From Streptomyces anulatus (GTDB lineage Bacteria; Actinomycetota; Actinomycetes; Streptomycetales; Streptomycetaceae), in the NCBI RefSeq assembly GCF_000721175.1, contig NZ_JOEZ01000012.1:186001-250000 (forward strand): a DNA stretch of 64,000 nucleotides, read 5' to 3'. Shown one piece after another: positions 8,579 to 17,534 of the stretch. A model generated the notes under the pieces. The model saw only the letters and a list, made by a program, of their open reading frames with translations. It did not search any database and had not been told where the DNA came from. Position 1 is the stretch's first letter; each line of letters starts with the position of its first letter. Made by a program: the position numbers and the translations under genes.

Positions 8579-8604
8579 GAGCCCCACTTCGGTGGGGCTC
8601 TTTT
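8579..8604 (+). terminator. tRNA-Leu terminator
   Basis: A nine-bp stem (GAGCCCCAC with loop TTCG) is followed by TTTTG. This is a canonical Rho-independent terminator, starting five bases after the tRNA CCA end. Confidence 0.92.
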
Positions 8605-8636
8605 GCGTCACCGGCCCGCGACGGAGAGGTACGACC

Positions 8637-9575
8637 ATGAGGGGCCGCAGGAAGCCGCCCGCCTCGCCGCTTCCCCAGCGGGACGGGATCGACGCGGTGC
8701 GGGTGCGGTTGCCGGAGGATCCGGACGGGGCCTGGGCATGCGTCGGGGAGCATCTGGTCGCGCGGTTCGGCGGGGCGATCGGGGCGGGCCGGGTGGCGGA
8801 GATGCTGGAGGCCGGGCGGTTCGTGGGGGCCGACGGGGTCGCGGTGCGGGGCGATGAGCCGTACGCCGCCGGGCGGTGTCTCTGGTTCCACCGGGACTTC
8901 GCTGCGGAGGAGCCGGTGCCCTTCCCGGTCGGGATCGTGTACCGGGACGAGCGGATCGTGGTCGCCGACAAGCCGCACTTCCTGGCGACCACGCCCCGGG
9001 GGCGGCACATCACCGAGACCGCGGTGGCCCGGCTGCGGCGGGAGCTGGACCTGCCCGCGCTGCAGCCCGCACACCGGCTGGACCGGCTGACCGCGGGGCT
9101 CGTGCTGTTCGTGGTGCGGCCCGAGGACCGGGGCGCGTACCAGACGCTGTTCCGGGACCGGCTGGTGAGGAAGGAGTACGAGGCGGTGGCCCCGTACGAC
9201 CCGGAGCTCCTCCTCCCCCGGACCGTACGCAGCCGGATCGTGAAGGAGCGCGGAGTGCTCGCCGCCCGGGAGGAGCCGGGTGTGGCGAACAGTGAGAGTC
9301 GGGTGGAGCTGGTGGAGCACCGGGGCGGGGTCGGGCGCTACCGGCTGCTGCCCGCCACCGGGCGGACACATCAGCTGCGGGTCCATATGAACGCCCTGGG
9401 GGTGCCGATCCTCCACGATCCGCTGTATCCGGTGGTGGAGGAGGAAGGGGCCACTGACGACTTCTCACGGCCGTTGCAGTTGCTGGCTCGCGTGTTGGAG
9501 TTCACCGATCCGGTCGGCGGGGAGCCGCGCCGCTTCGCGAGCGGGCTGCGGCTCTCCGCCTGGCCGGAGGGGTGA
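8637..9575 (+). CDS. RluA-family pseudouridine synthase
   Basis: A 312-residue enzyme that isomerises uridine to pseudouridine in structural RNA. The family signature HRLDRLTAGLVLF is present, with the catalytic Asp149. Later blocks FRDRLVRKEYEAV and TGRTHQLRVHMNALGVPILHDPLYP (the latter near 245-270) match the RluA fold. The N-terminal segment VAEMLEAGRFVGADG suggests an S4-like RNA-binding module. ATG 8637 follows GGAGAGG by seven bases, and longer in-frame starts would overlap the tRNA. The target uridine cannot be told. It faces the MBL hydrolase gene tail to tail. Confidence 0.9.
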   Translation: MRGRRKPPASPLPQRDGIDAVRVRLPEDPDGAWACVGEHLVARFGGAIGAGRVAEMLEAGRFVGADGVAVRGDEPYAAGRCLWFHRDFAAEEPVPFPVGIVYRDERIVVADKPHFLATTPRGRHITETAVARLRRELDLPALQPAHRLDRLTAGLVLFVVRPEDRGAYQTLFRDRLVRKEYEAVAPYDPELLLPRTVRSRIVKERGVLAAREEPGVANSESRVELVEHRGGVGRYRLLPATGRTHQLRVHMNALGVPILHDPLYPVVEEEGATDDFSRPLQLLARVLEFTDPVGGEPRRFASGLRLSAWPEG

Positions 9576-9588
9576 GGTGCGCGGCGTT

Positions 9589-10218
9589 TCAGTGGCCGCG
9601 CTTGATCCACTCGTCGAGCTGCGGGGCCTCCGCGCCGATGGAGGTGGGGTCTCCGTGGCCGGTGCGGACGGCGGTGTCGCCGGGCAGGGTGAGCAGCCGG
9701 TCCCGGATCGAGTCGATGATCGTCGGGAACGACGAGAAGGACCGGCCGGTGGCGCCGGGGCCGCCCTGGAAGAGGGTGTCGCCGGTGAAGACCGTGGCCA
9801 GCCCGGGGGCGTACAGGCAGACCGCGCCGGGGGCGTGGCCCGGGGTGTGCAGGACCGTGAGGGTGGTGCCGGCGATCTCCAGCTCCTGGCCGTCGGTCAG
9901 GGCGCCGTCGGGGGCGCGGTCCGGGTGGGTCTGCTGCCAGAGCGGCAGGTCGTCCGGGTGGAGGAGGATCGGGGCGCCGGTCGCTGCCGCGAGGGCGGGG
10001 GCGGCGTCGATGTGGTCGTTGTGCGCGTGGGTGCAGACGATGGCGCGCAGCGTCCGGCCGCCGAGCGCCGCCTCGATGGCGGCGGCGTCGTGGGCGGCGT
10101 CGATGACGATCGCCTCGGTGTCGTCGCCGACGATCCAGACGTTGTTGTCGACATCCCACTCGCCGCCGTCGAGGGCGAAGGTGCCGGAGGTGACGAGGTG
10201 GTCGATGCGGGCGGTCAT
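9589..10218 (-). CDS. MBL-fold metallo-hydrolase
   Basis: A 209-residue metallo-beta-lactamase-fold hydrolase. The metal motif HxHxDH reads CTHAHNDHIDAAP, with a further His in HTPGHAPGA, an Asp in FTGDTLF and a terminal His in TGHGDPTS. Size and motif match glyoxalase-II-like enzymes. It overlaps the dehydrogenase upstream by an ATGA junction, so both are made together. That pairing suggests it hydrolyses the product of the mycothiol-dependent dehydrogenase (an S-formylmycothiol thioester) or a related thioester. This role is inferred from context. Confidence 0.88.
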   Translation of the reverse strand: MTARIDHLVTSGTFALDGGEWDVDNNVWIVGDDTEAIVIDAAHDAAAIEAALGGRTLRAIVCTHAHNDHIDAAPALAAATGAPILLHPDDLPLWQQTHPDRAPDGALTDGQELEIAGTTLTVLHTPGHAPGAVCLYAPGLATVFTGDTLFQGGPGATGRSFSSFPTIIDSIRDRLLTLPGDTAVRTGHGDPTSIGAEAPQLDEWIKRGH

Positions 10219-11303
10219 CAGAACACCACCACCGAGCGGAGGACGTCGCCGTCGTGCATCCGGGCGAAGGCCTGCTCGATGTCGCCCAGGCCGATGGTCT
10301 CGGTGACGAAGGCGGCGAGGTCGAGACGGCCCTGCTGGTGGAGGTCGACGAGCATCGGGAAGTCGCGGGAGGGCAGGCAGTCGCCGTACCAGGAGGACTT
10401 GAGCGAGCCGCCGCGGCCGAAGACGTCCAGGAGCGGCAGTTCGAGCTTCATGTCCGGGGTGGGAACGCCGACGAGGACGACCGTTCCGGCGAGGTCGCGG
10501 GCGTAGAAGGCCTGCTGGTAGGTCTCCGGGCGGCCGACGGCCTCGATGACGACGTCGGCGCCGTTGCCGTCGGTGAGGGCGCGGATAGCCTCGACCGGTT
10601 CGGTGGAACGGGAGTTGACGGTGTGGGTCGCGCCCATCCTCTTCGCCGTCTCCAGCTTGCGGTCGTCGATGTCGACCGCGATGATCTTCGCCGCGCCGGC
10701 CAGCCGGGATCCGGCGATGGCCGCGTCGCCGACGCCGCCGCAGCCGATGACGGCGACGGAGTCGCCACGGCCGACCTGGCCGGTGTTGATGGCGGCGCCG
10801 ATGCCCGCCATGACACCGCAGCCGAGCAGTCCGGCGACAGCCGGGGAGACCTCGGGGTCGACCTTGGTGCACTGGCCGGAGGCGACGAGGGTCTTCTCGG
10901 CGAACGCGCCGATGCCGAGGGCGGGCGACAGCTCCGTGCCGTCGAGCAGCGTCATCTTCTGCTGCGCGTTGTGGGTGTCGAAGCAGTACCAGGGGCGTCC
11001 GCGCAGACAGGCCCGGCACTGGCCGCACACGGCACGCCAGTTGAGGACGACGAAGTCGCCGGGGGCGACGTCCGTGACGCCCTCGCCGACCGACTCCACG
11101 ACGCCCGCGGCCTCGTGGCCGAGGAGGAAGGGGAACTCGTCGTTGATGCCGCCCTGCTTGTAGTGCAGGTCGGTGTGGCAGACGCCGCACGCCTGGATCT
11201 TCACGACCGCCTCGCCGGGGCCGGGGTCCGGGATCACGATCGTCTCGACCCTGACCGGCTCGTTCTTCCCCGGTGCGATGACCCCTTGCACCTGCTGCGC
11301 CAT
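10218..11303 (-). CDS. mscR: S-(hydroxymethyl)mycothiol dehydrogenase
   Basis: A 361-residue zinc-dependent class III type alcohol dehydrogenase. It oxidises the formaldehyde adduct of mycothiol with NAD and in related organisms also reduces S-nitrosomycothiol. Catalytic zinc ligands lie in [10 protein letters not shown] and LGHEAAG. The structural zinc Cys cluster is [16 protein letters not shown]. The Rossmann motif is [11 protein letters not shown]. The sequence [28 protein letters not shown] is characteristic of the mycothiol-specific branch. The gene leads an operon with the MBL hydrolase through a four-base overlap. Together they form a formaldehyde/nitrosothiol detoxification unit. Mycothiol use supports an actinobacterial host. 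Confidence 0.92.
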   Translation of the reverse strand: MAQQVQGVIAPGKNEPVRVETIVIPDPGPGEAVVKIQACGVCHTDLHYKQGGINDEFPFLLGHEAAGVVESVGEGVTDVAPGDFVVLNWRAVCGQCRACLRGRPWYCFDTHNAQQKMTLLDGTELSPALGIGAFAEKTLVASGQCTKVDPEVSPAVAGLLGCGVMAGIGAAINTGQVGRGDSVAVIGCGGVGDAAIAGSRLAGAAKIIAVDIDDRKLETAKRMGATHTVNSRSTEPVEAIRALTDGNGADVVIEAVGRPETYQQAFYARDLAGTVVLVGVPTPDMKLELPLLDVFGRGGSLKSSWYGDCLPSRDFPMLVDLHQQGRLDLAAFVTETIGLGDIEQAFARMHDGDVLRSVVVF

Positions 11304-11409
11304 AACCGTGCTCTCCCTGCTCCTGAGCTTTCGCGAAGATCGATCGCGGACAACCGTACGCCTCGGGGGCGGGTCCCGCGCCGCGTCGCGCGGAAGGGGC
11401 GCGGCAGGC

Positions 11410-12111
11410 CTACGGGGCGAGGACGTCCAGCTCGTGCAGGGCGCCGACCGCGATGTCCTTGGTGATCCGTTCGGCGGCCTCCGGGTCGCCTTCGCGGACC
11501 GCCTCGGCGAGCCGGACGTGCAGGGTGACGGCGGCCGGGTCGGGGTCCTCGAACATCACCTGGTGGTGGGTACGGCCCGCGAGCACCTCGGCGACGACGT
11601 CTCCCAGCCGGGCGAACATCTCGTTGCCGGAGGCGTTGAGGACGATCCGGTGGAAGGCGATGTCGTGTTCGAGGTAGCCCTCCAGTTGCTGGCCGCGCGA
11701 GGTGGCGACCATGCCGAGGGCGCGTTCGGTGAGCTCGGCGCACTGCTCGGCGGTGGCGTGGCGGGCGGCGAGGCCGGCGGCGACGGGTTCGATCGCGGAG
11801 CGCAGCACGGTGAGCGAGCGCAGCTGACGCGGGCGGTCGGCGCCGGCGAGGCGCCAGCGGATGACCTGGGGGTCGTAGACGTTCCAGGTCTCGGTGGGGC
11901 GGACGGTCACGCCGACGCGGCGCCGGGATTCGACCAGGTGCATCGATTCCAGGACCCGGACCACTTCGCGGACGACCGTACGGGAGACGTCGAAGCGCTG
12001 GGCCAGCTCGTCGGTGCGCAGGACGCTGCCGGGCGGGCACCGGCCGGAGGAGATCTCCAGACCCAGGGTGTCCAGCACATGTGTATGCAGCCCCTGGCTC
12101 TGTGTGGTCAT
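11410..12111 (-). CDS. gntR: FadR-subfamily GntR regulator of gluconate genes
   Basis: A 233-residue repressor. The N-terminal winged helix contains [21 protein letters not shown] (residues about 36-56), and the C-terminal all-helical FCD domain carries [15 protein letters not shown] and a late His (ALHVRL-type, [14 protein letters not shown]) that form the metal/ligand pocket. It diverges from gntK/gntP. By established precedent for gnt loci, it should repress them until gluconate or 6-phosphogluconate binds. The intergenic region holds a matching inverted and direct repeat. The start is ATG 12111. Confidence 0.88.
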   Translation of the reverse strand: MTTQSQGLHTHVLDTLGLEISSGRCPPGSVLRTDELAQRFDVSRTVVREVVRVLESMHLVESRRRVGVTVRPTETWNVYDPQVIRWRLAGADRPRQLRSLTVLRSAIEPVAAGLAARHATAEQCAELTERALGMVATSRGQQLEGYLEHDIAFHRIVLNASGNEMFARLGDVVAEVLAGRTHHQVMFEDPDPAAVTLHVRLAEAVREGDPEAAERITKDIAVGALHELDVLAP

Positions 12112-12142
12112 GGGTCAAGCCTACGGGGCGACCCCCGGAAAC

Positions 12143-12186
12143 AATAAGTACGACGTTTACATCACAGACTCTTGAATAAGTCGTAC
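12143..12186. promoter_or_regulatory. Candidate GntR operator pair
   Basis: Between gntR and gntK the heptamer GTACGAC (12148-12154) and its complement GTCGTAC (12180-12186) form an inverted repeat. AATAAGT also occurs as a direct repeat at 12143-12149 and 12175-12181. The two extended half-sites AATAAGTACGAC and AATAAGTCGTAC are 32 bases apart, near three helical turns, which suits cooperative binding across both divergent promoters. Confidence 0.55.
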
Positions 12187-12242
12187 CTAATGGGTTTCAG
12201 TAGCGCGACGGACCGATGTCGAAGAAGACAGCGAGGCACCCC

Positions 12243-12752
12243 ATGAGCACCCCCCGCGTCGTCGTGGTGATGGGCGTAGCAGGAACCGGCAAGACCACGA
12301 TCGGTCCCCTGCTCGCCGCCGAACTCGGCGTTCCGTACGCCGAGGGAGACGATTTCCATCCCCCGGCGAACATCGCCAAGATGTCGGCCGGCACCCCCCT
12401 GGACGACGACGACCGGTGGCCGTGGCTGGACGCCATCGGCGAGTGGGCGCACGGGCGGGCGGGGCTCGGCGGGGTCGTCTCCAGCTCCGCGCTCAAGCGG
12501 GTCTACCGGGACCGGCTGCGGGAGGGGGCGCCGGACGCCGTCTTCCTGCATCTGACCGGTGACCGGGCGCTGATCGAGGAGCGGATGGCGGTCCGCCAGG
12601 GCCACTTCATGCCCGCCGCGCTGCTCGACTCGCAGTTCGCGACGCTGCAGCCGCTCCAGGCCGACGAGGCCGGGGCGAGCGTCGACGTGTCCGGCACCCC
12701 TGAGGAAATCACCCAGCGAGCCGTGGCCGCGCTGCGCCGGCTCGATACCTAA
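12243..12752 (+). CDS. gntK: Gluconokinase
   Basis: A 169-residue small P-loop kinase that phosphorylates D-gluconate to 6-phosphogluconate, the entry to the pentose-phosphate pathway. Walker A is GVAGTGKT at residues 11-18. The gluconate-kinase block DDFHPPANIAKMSAGTPLDD follows, then DRWPWLDAIGEW and SSSALKRVYRDRLR. The length matches the thermoresistant GntK family. ATG 12243 is chosen because GAGG lies six bases upstream. An in-frame ATG at 12216 would add nine residues without a clear ribosome site. It is followed by gntP after 11 bases. Confidence 0.93.
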   Translation: MSTPRVVVVMGVAGTGKTTIGPLLAAELGVPYAEGDDFHPPANIAKMSAGTPLDDDDRWPWLDAIGEWAHGRAGLGGVVSSSALKRVYRDRLREGAPDAVFLHLTGDRALIEERMAVRQGHFMPAALLDSQFATLQPLQADEAGASVDVSGTPEEITQRAVAALRRLDT

Positions 12753-12763
12753 GGACCATCACC

Positions 12764-14161
12764 GTGACCAGTCTCAGCGTCGAGATGCTGGCAGCGGAAG
12801 CCGCCGAACCGATCACCTCGGCAGGCAACGCTCAGCTGGGCATCGCCGTCCTGGCGGGCATCGCCGTCATCGTTCTCCTCATCACCAAGCTCAGGATGCA
12901 CGCGTTCCTGGCGCTGACCATCGGTTCGCTGGCGCTCGGCTCCTTCGCGGGAGCCGCGCCGGCCGACACGATTCTCAGCTTCACCAAGGGCCTCGGCTCG
13001 ACCGTCGCGGGTGTGGGCGTCCTGATCGCGCTCGGCGCGATCCTCGGCAAACTGCTCGCCGACTCGGGCGGGGCCGACCAGGTCGTCGACACCATCCTCG
13101 CGAGGGCGAGCGGCCGGGTCATGCCCTGGGCGATGGTCCTGATCGCCTCGATCATCGGTCTGCCGCTGTTCTTCGAGGTAGGGATCGTGCTGATGATCCC
13201 GGTCGTCCTGCTCGTCGCCAAGCGCGGCGACTACTCCCTGATGCGGATCGGCATCCCCGCGCTGGCGGGGCTCTCCGTGATGCACGGGCTGATCCCGCCG
13301 CACCCCGGCCCGCTGGTCGCGATCGACGCCCTGGACGCCGACCTCGGCGTGACGCTGGCGCTCGGCGTGCTGGTCGCCATCCCGACGGTGATCATCGCCG
13401 GTCCGGTGTTCTCCCGCTACGCCGCGCGCTGGGTGGACATCGAACCCCCGGAGAACATGATCCCGCAGCGCCCCTCCGAGGACCTGGACCGCCGCCCCAG
13501 CTTCGGCGCGACCCTGGCGACCATCCTGCTGCCGGTCGTCCTGATGCTGCTGAACGCCCTCGTCGAGATCGTGGTCGACAACCCCGAGAACGGTCTCCAG
13601 AAGGTCACCGCGGTCATCGGCTCGCCGCTGATCGCCCTGCTCGCGGCCGTTCTCGTCGGGATGTTCACGCTCGGCCGGGCCGCCGGGTTCACCAAGGACC
13701 GGCTCGCCGGCACCGTGGAGAAGTCCCTCGCCCCGATCGCCGGAATCCTGCTCATCGTCGGCGCGGGCGGCGGCTTCAAGCAGACGCTGATCGACGCCGG
13801 GGTGGGCCAGATGATTCTGGAGTTCTCCGAGAACTGGTCGATCCCGGCCCTGCTGCTCGGCTGGCTGATCGCCGTCGCGATCCGCCTCGCCACCGGCTCG
13901 GCCACCGTCGCCACCATCTCGGCCGCCGGTCTGGTCGCCCCGCTGGCCGCCGATATGCCGACCTCGCACGCGGCCCTGCTGGTGCTGGCCGTCGGCGCCG
14001 GTTCACTCTTCTTCAGCCATGTGAACGACGCCGGGTTCTGGCTGGTGAAGGAGTACTTCGGCATGGACGTCGGTCAGACGGTGAAGACCTGGTCGGTGAT
14101 GGAGACGATCATCTCCGTGGTGGCCATGGCCTTCATCCTGCTGCTGTCGCTGTTGCTGTAG
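12764..14161 (+). CDS. gntP: Gluconate:H+ symporter (GntP family)
   Basis: A 465-residue inner-membrane permease with about 12-14 hydrophobic helices. It contains the GntP signatures GLPLFFEVGIVLMIPVVL, IPPHPGPLVA and RLATGSATVATISAAGL. It imports gluconate with protons for the kinase encoded just upstream. GTG 12764 is the start, 11 bases after the gntK stop with AAGGA in the gap. The length agrees with the family (about 440-470). The operon ends at the strong hairpin at 14192. Confidence 0.94.
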   Translation: MTSLSVEMLAAEAAEPITSAGNAQLGIAVLAGIAVIVLLITKLRMHAFLALTIGSLALGSFAGAAPADTILSFTKGLGSTVAGVGVLIALGAILGKLLADSGGADQVVDTILARASGRVMPWAMVLIASIIGLPLFFEVGIVLMIPVVLLVAKRGDYSLMRIGIPALAGLSVMHGLIPPHPGPLVAIDALDADLGVTLALGVLVAIPTVIIAGPVFSRYAARWVDIEPPENMIPQRPSEDLDRRPSFGATLATILLPVVLMLLNALVEIVVDNPENGLQKVTAVIGSPLIALLAAVLVGMFTLGRAAGFTKDRLAGTVEKSLAPIAGILLIVGAGGGFKQTLIDAGVGQMILEFSENWSIPALLLGWLIAVAIRLATGSATVATISAAGLVAPLAADMPTSHAALLVLAVGAGSLFFSHVNDAGFWLVKEYFGMDVGQTVKTWSVMETIISVVAMAFILLLSLLL

Positions 14162-14191
14162 CGGGGCCCCACCCCCTCGTACACATGTGCA

Positions 14192-14222
14192 CGCCCGCCT
14201 CCGGGCTGTCCGGAGGCGGGCG
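14192..14222. terminator. Bidirectional hairpin terminator
   Basis: A 13-bp perfect stem (CGCCCGCCTCCGG, loop GCTGT) lies between the convergent stops of gntP and the APC permease gene, so it can end both transcripts. Confidence 0.82.
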
Positions 14223-14246
14223 CGTTCATGTGCGTACGGGAGTGGG

Positions 14247-15818
14247 TCAGCGGCTGGCGGACTCGCTCCCGGCAGCCTTCTCCAGCTGGAACGCCTCGTT
14301 GCCGAGCCCGATCCGGGCGTGTACCTCGGGCTTGACCGAGCGCAGCACCGCCCCGTACACGAGACCGCCGACCAGCGCGAGGATGATCACGCCCGGCAGC
14401 AGCCAGTTGAGGGCCGAGCCTGGGCCGGAGCCGACGAGGACGTCGAAGTCGCGGACGGTGAAGACGGCGATCGACAGGAGCGCGAGGCCGGCGAGGGCGG
14501 AGGCGACCAGGCGCGGGGCCTGCGCGCGGCCCGCGCCGCGCTTGACGAAGAAGGCGATGACGGCGAAGGACGCGGCGGCCATCAGCAGGATGACGCCGAG
14601 CGCCCCGACGTTGCCCATCCAGGTGAACAGGCGCAGGACGGGGGCGGTGGGGTCGCCGACCGGGTTGTCGTCGGTGAAGGCGAAGGCCAGCACGATGACG
14701 ACGGAGACGGCGGTCTGGAGCAGCGAGCCGGTGCCCGGAGCGCCGCTCGCCCGGTTGGTGCGGCCGAAGCGGGCGGGCAGCAGGCCCTCGCGGCCCATCG
14801 CGAAGGCGTAGCGGGCCACGACGTTGTGGAAGCTGAGGAGCGCCGCGAACATCCCGGTGACGAAGAGGATGTGCAGGACGTCGGTGAAGGTGGAGCCGAG
14901 CCGCTCCTCGGTGAGGCCGAACAGCATGCCGGGGCCCTCCTTGAGGGAGGTGTCGGCGATGGATCCGGGCCCGGCGGCGACGGTGAGCGCCCAGGAGCTG
15001 ATCGCCAGGAACAGCGCGGCGTAGCCCACCGCGAGGAACATCACCCGGGACACCACGATCTGCGGGCGGCTGGTCTCCTCCGCGTACACGGGGGCCTGCT
15101 CGAAGCCGACGAACGCGGCGATGCAGAAGCAGAGTGCGGTGCCGAGCCCGGCGCCGGTGAGGGTCTCCGGGTTGAAGGCGTGCAGCGACAGGCCCTCGGG
15201 GCCCGGCTTGCTCACGGCGGCGATGTCGAAGATCACGACGAGGGCGCACTCGATGACCAGCAGGACACCGAGCACCTTGGCGTTGAGGTCGATCTTCAGC
15301 CAGCCCAGGACGCCGACGACGGCCGCCGCGAACAGGGCCGGTATCCACCACACCAGCTCGATGTCGAGGTACGTGGCGAAGATGCCGGAGACCTCGAAGC
15401 CGAGGATCCCGTAGATGCCGACCTGCATCGCGCTGTACGCCACCAGCGCCACGAGCGAGGCGCCGGCGCCGGCGGTCGGGCCGAGCCCGCGGGCGATGTA
15501 CGCGTAGAACGCGCCGGCGTTGTGGACGTGCCTGCTCATCTCCGCGTATCCGACGCTGAACAGCATCAGGACGATGCCGAGGATGATGTAGAGCAGCGGC
15601 TGGCCGACGATGCCCATCACACCGAAGACCGTGGGCATCACCCCGGCGACCACCATCAGGGGGGCGCTGGCCGCGACCACCGACAGCAGGAGGCCGGGGG
15701 TGCCGAGCCGGTTCGCGCGCAGGGCGCGTTCCTCGCCCTTGTAGGTGTTGATCCCGCCGGTATCGGCCGTTCCCCTCGTGGTGCCGGTCTCACTGGAAAA
15801 TGAACTGCCGGTCGACAT
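14247..15818 (-). CDS. APC-superfamily amino acid permease
   Basis: A 523-residue membrane transporter with about 12-14 predicted helices of the APC (YhdG/YjeH-like) type. It begins with a soluble Ser/Thr-rich tail, then LGTPGLLLSVVAASAPLMVV. The segment FVGFEQAPVYAEETSRPQ is the characteristic APC loop after helix 6, with the conserved Glu-Glu. The substrate, an amino acid or amine, cannot be named. The start at 15818 (MSTGSSFSS) is preferred. The in-frame ATG at 15875 would overlap the stop of the upstream gene and has no convincing ribosome site, whereas AAGAAGGG precedes 15818. It follows the helical-repeat gene in the same direction. Confidence 0.85.
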   Translation of the reverse strand: MSTGSSFSSETGTTRGTADTGGINTYKGEERALRANRLGTPGLLLSVVAASAPLMVVAGVMPTVFGVMGIVGQPLLYIILGIVLMLFSVGYAEMSRHVHNAGAFYAYIARGLGPTAGAGASLVALVAYSAMQVGIYGILGFEVSGIFATYLDIELVWWIPALFAAAVVGVLGWLKIDLNAKVLGVLLVIECALVVIFDIAAVSKPGPEGLSLHAFNPETLTGAGLGTALCFCIAAFVGFEQAPVYAEETSRPQIVVSRVMFLAVGYAALFLAISSWALTVAAGPGSIADTSLKEGPGMLFGLTEERLGSTFTDVLHILFVTGMFAALLSFHNVVARYAFAMGREGLLPARFGRTNRASGAPGTGSLLQTAVSVVIVLAFAFTDDNPVGDPTAPVLRLFTWMGNVGALGVILLMAAASFAVIAFFVKRGAGRAQAPRLVASALAGLALLSIAVFTVRDFDVLVGSGPGSALNWLLPGVIILALVGGLVYGAVLRSVKPEVHARIGLGNEAFQLEKAAGSESASR

Positions 15819-15871
15819 GGCGGGGTTGGTCCCTTCTTGGTGAGGCGAGGTGGGGTGGTGTCCTTCGCGCT

Positions 15872-16843
15872 TCACGCGGCGCCGAGCGCGTAGGTGCGCG
15901 CGCCGGTGAACGCGGCGTGGGGCTCCCGCCCGGAGTACGACCAGGGAGCGGCGGTGGCGTACGGGCCGATGCGGTGGAAGAGGGCGGCGGCCTCGGCGGG
16001 CCGGCCCTCGCAGACCTTGGCGTGCGCGAGGAAGTTCAGGTCGAGGCGGTGGCGCGGATGGTCATCGCGCTCCCACTCCAGCCACCAGTCGAAGGCGGAT
16101 TTCATCACCTGGCGGGCCCGGCGCCCGGACCAGTGCTCGGAGGCCGCCGGGTCGTCGGGCTCGATGCCGGCGGCGACCAGGACGCGGTAGCGCTCGGCGT
16201 GGGCGACGACCGGGAGCACGGCCAGCGGGGAGTCGGCGGGGGCCAGTTCGGCGGCCCAGGCGGCGAAGTCGTACACCTCGTGGAGGGGGTCGTGGCCGCT
16301 TTCGGGGTTGCTCTCGGCCAGCAGGGCGGTCATCACGTGGTGGGCGTGGTGGTGGTCCGGATGGCGGGAGCGCACCTCCTCGAAGAGCCTGCCGGTCTCG
16401 TCCGCGCCGTCGTCGCGGCCCCGGTCCAGGAGGAGCAGCGCGAGCCAGGGGGTGGGGTCGTCGGGGGTGAGGCGGGCGGCGGCCAGGCAGGCTTCCCGGG
16501 CGCGGACGGCGTCGTTCGGCTTGGCCTTGGGCCGCAGCGCGCGGGCGACCCGGGCGCAGCCGAGCAGGGTGGCGGCGTCGGCGCTCTCGGGTTCGACGAG
16601 CAGCCAGTCACCGGCCCAGTCCACGGCGGACGAGGTCTGGGCGAGGGCCAGAAATCGATGTCCGCGGCGGTCCCAGTCACGCCCGGTGGCCACCAGCAGG
16701 GTGCGGGCCTCGGACCATCTCCCCTGGGTGAACCGGCCGCGTGCGGCGATGAGTTCGTCGTCGTCGAGGGCCGGGTCGAACACGTGGTCCGAGCGGCTGC
16801 CCCGACGGCGGGAGCGGCCCAGGGGCGGCGGAGGCGGGGGCAT
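15872..16843 (-). CDS. Helical-repeat (TPR-like) hypothetical protein
   Basis: A 323-residue soluble protein rich in Ala, Arg and Trp, built from amphipathic helix pairs such as LIAARGRFTQGRWSEARTLL and NFLAHAKVCEGRPAEAAALFHR. These look like degenerate tetratricopeptide repeats. A short Pro run (MPPPPPPLGRSRRRG) marks the N-terminus. I recognise no catalytic motif. A scaffold or adaptor role is possible but only inferred from the repeats. The start at 16843 is preferred because longer in-frame starts add a Cys-rich stretch read from the promoter region. It is co-directional with the APC permease, 53 bases away. Confidence 0.7.
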   Translation of the reverse strand: MPPPPPPLGRSRRRGSRSDHVFDPALDDDELIAARGRFTQGRWSEARTLLVATGRDWDRRGHRFLALAQTSSAVDWAGDWLLVEPESADAATLLGCARVARALRPKAKPNDAVRAREACLAAARLTPDDPTPWLALLLLDRGRDDGADETGRLFEEVRSRHPDHHHAHHVMTALLAESNPESGHDPLHEVYDFAAWAAELAPADSPLAVLPVVAHAERYRVLVAAGIEPDDPAASEHWSGRRARQVMKSAFDWWLEWERDDHPRHRLDLNFLAHAKVCEGRPAEAAALFHRIGPYATAAPWSYSGREPHAAFTGARTYALGAA

Positions 16844-17046
16844 GCCGCAGACTTCTTTCGATGCGGTGTGCGAGCAGATGATCGCGCACAGCAAAGCGGC
16901 AGGCAATGCTCCACGTCAAGGGGCGTTGTCCGGCAACTGCTCCGGCTTACAGGCCAGTTGGCTTGAACTGGCCGAACCGTCGAGGACATCGGCGCAGCGT
17001 GCGGGCGGGGAGGGCGGGCCGGGGTGACGCCTGACACACTGAGGTC

Positions 17047-17472
17047 ATGGAACCTCGCGAACCCCTCAGCCCCTTCCTCCTCGCCTTTCCCGGGCCGTTG
17101 CGCGATCGGCTGGTGGCGGCGGTCCTCTCCGGCGAGAAGGTGTCCACGACCGGGTTGCTGTGCGAATACGAGCTGGAGCAGGAGGAGTTGCCGCCGGTGG
17201 GCCAACGCTCCGCGCTGATCGACTCGGACGGCCGGGAGGTCGCGGTCATCGAGCTGACCGAGGTACGGGTGCTGCCGCTGGGGGCCGTCGATCTGCGGCA
17301 CGCGCTGGACGAGGGCGAGGGGTACGCCTCGGTGGCGGAGTGGCGGGCGGGGCACGAGGCGTTCTGGCACAGCGCGGAGATGCGGGAGGCGGTGGGGGAT
17401 CCGTCGTTCACGGTGCACGACGGGACGATGATCGTGGCGGAGCGGTTTCGGGTGGTCGAGCGGCTGGACTGA
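17047..17472 (+). CDS. ASCH-domain protein
   Basis: A 141-residue single-domain protein of the ASCH/PUA-like fold. It shows the usual GEKVSTTGLLCEYE box near residue 30, where the G-K-x-x-T-T pattern is characteristic, and the terminal strand TMIVAERFRVVERL. ASCH proteins bind RNA or modified nucleosides, and some hydrolyse N4-acetylcytidine. Which applies here is unknown. The length matches stand-alone ASCH proteins. It starts at ATG 17047 and faces the FAD dehydrogenase gene tail to tail across a dispersed repeat. Confidence 0.85.
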   Translation: MEPREPLSPFLLAFPGPLRDRLVAAVLSGEKVSTTGLLCEYELEQEELPPVGQRSALIDSDGREVAVIELTEVRVLPLGAVDLRHALDEGEGYASVAEWRAGHEAFWHSAEMREAVGDPSFTVHDGTMIVAERFRVVERLD

Positions 17473-17476
17473 CTGC

Positions 17477-17513
17477 CGGGGCTCCGCCCGGACCCCGCTC
17501 CTCGATCGCCGGA
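17477..17513 (+). repeat. Dispersed streptomycete intergenic repeat
   Basis: The spacer carries GGGGCTCCGCCCGGACCC followed by CGCTCCTCGATCGCCGGA. To my knowledge this is one form of a short sequence found many times between genes of Streptomyces. It lies between the convergent ASCH and FAD-dehydrogenase genes and can fold into a GC-rich hairpin, perhaps acting as a terminator. Confidence 0.6.
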
Positions 17514-17534
17514 AGGACCGCGGGCCCGGCCCCG

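Noticed and set aside
9589..11190. Single 533-codon protein joining the MBL hydrolase to an upstream segment
   Set aside because: The upstream 320 codons are an off-frame reading of the dehydrogenase gene. The ATGA junction at 10218 and motif positions show two separate genes.
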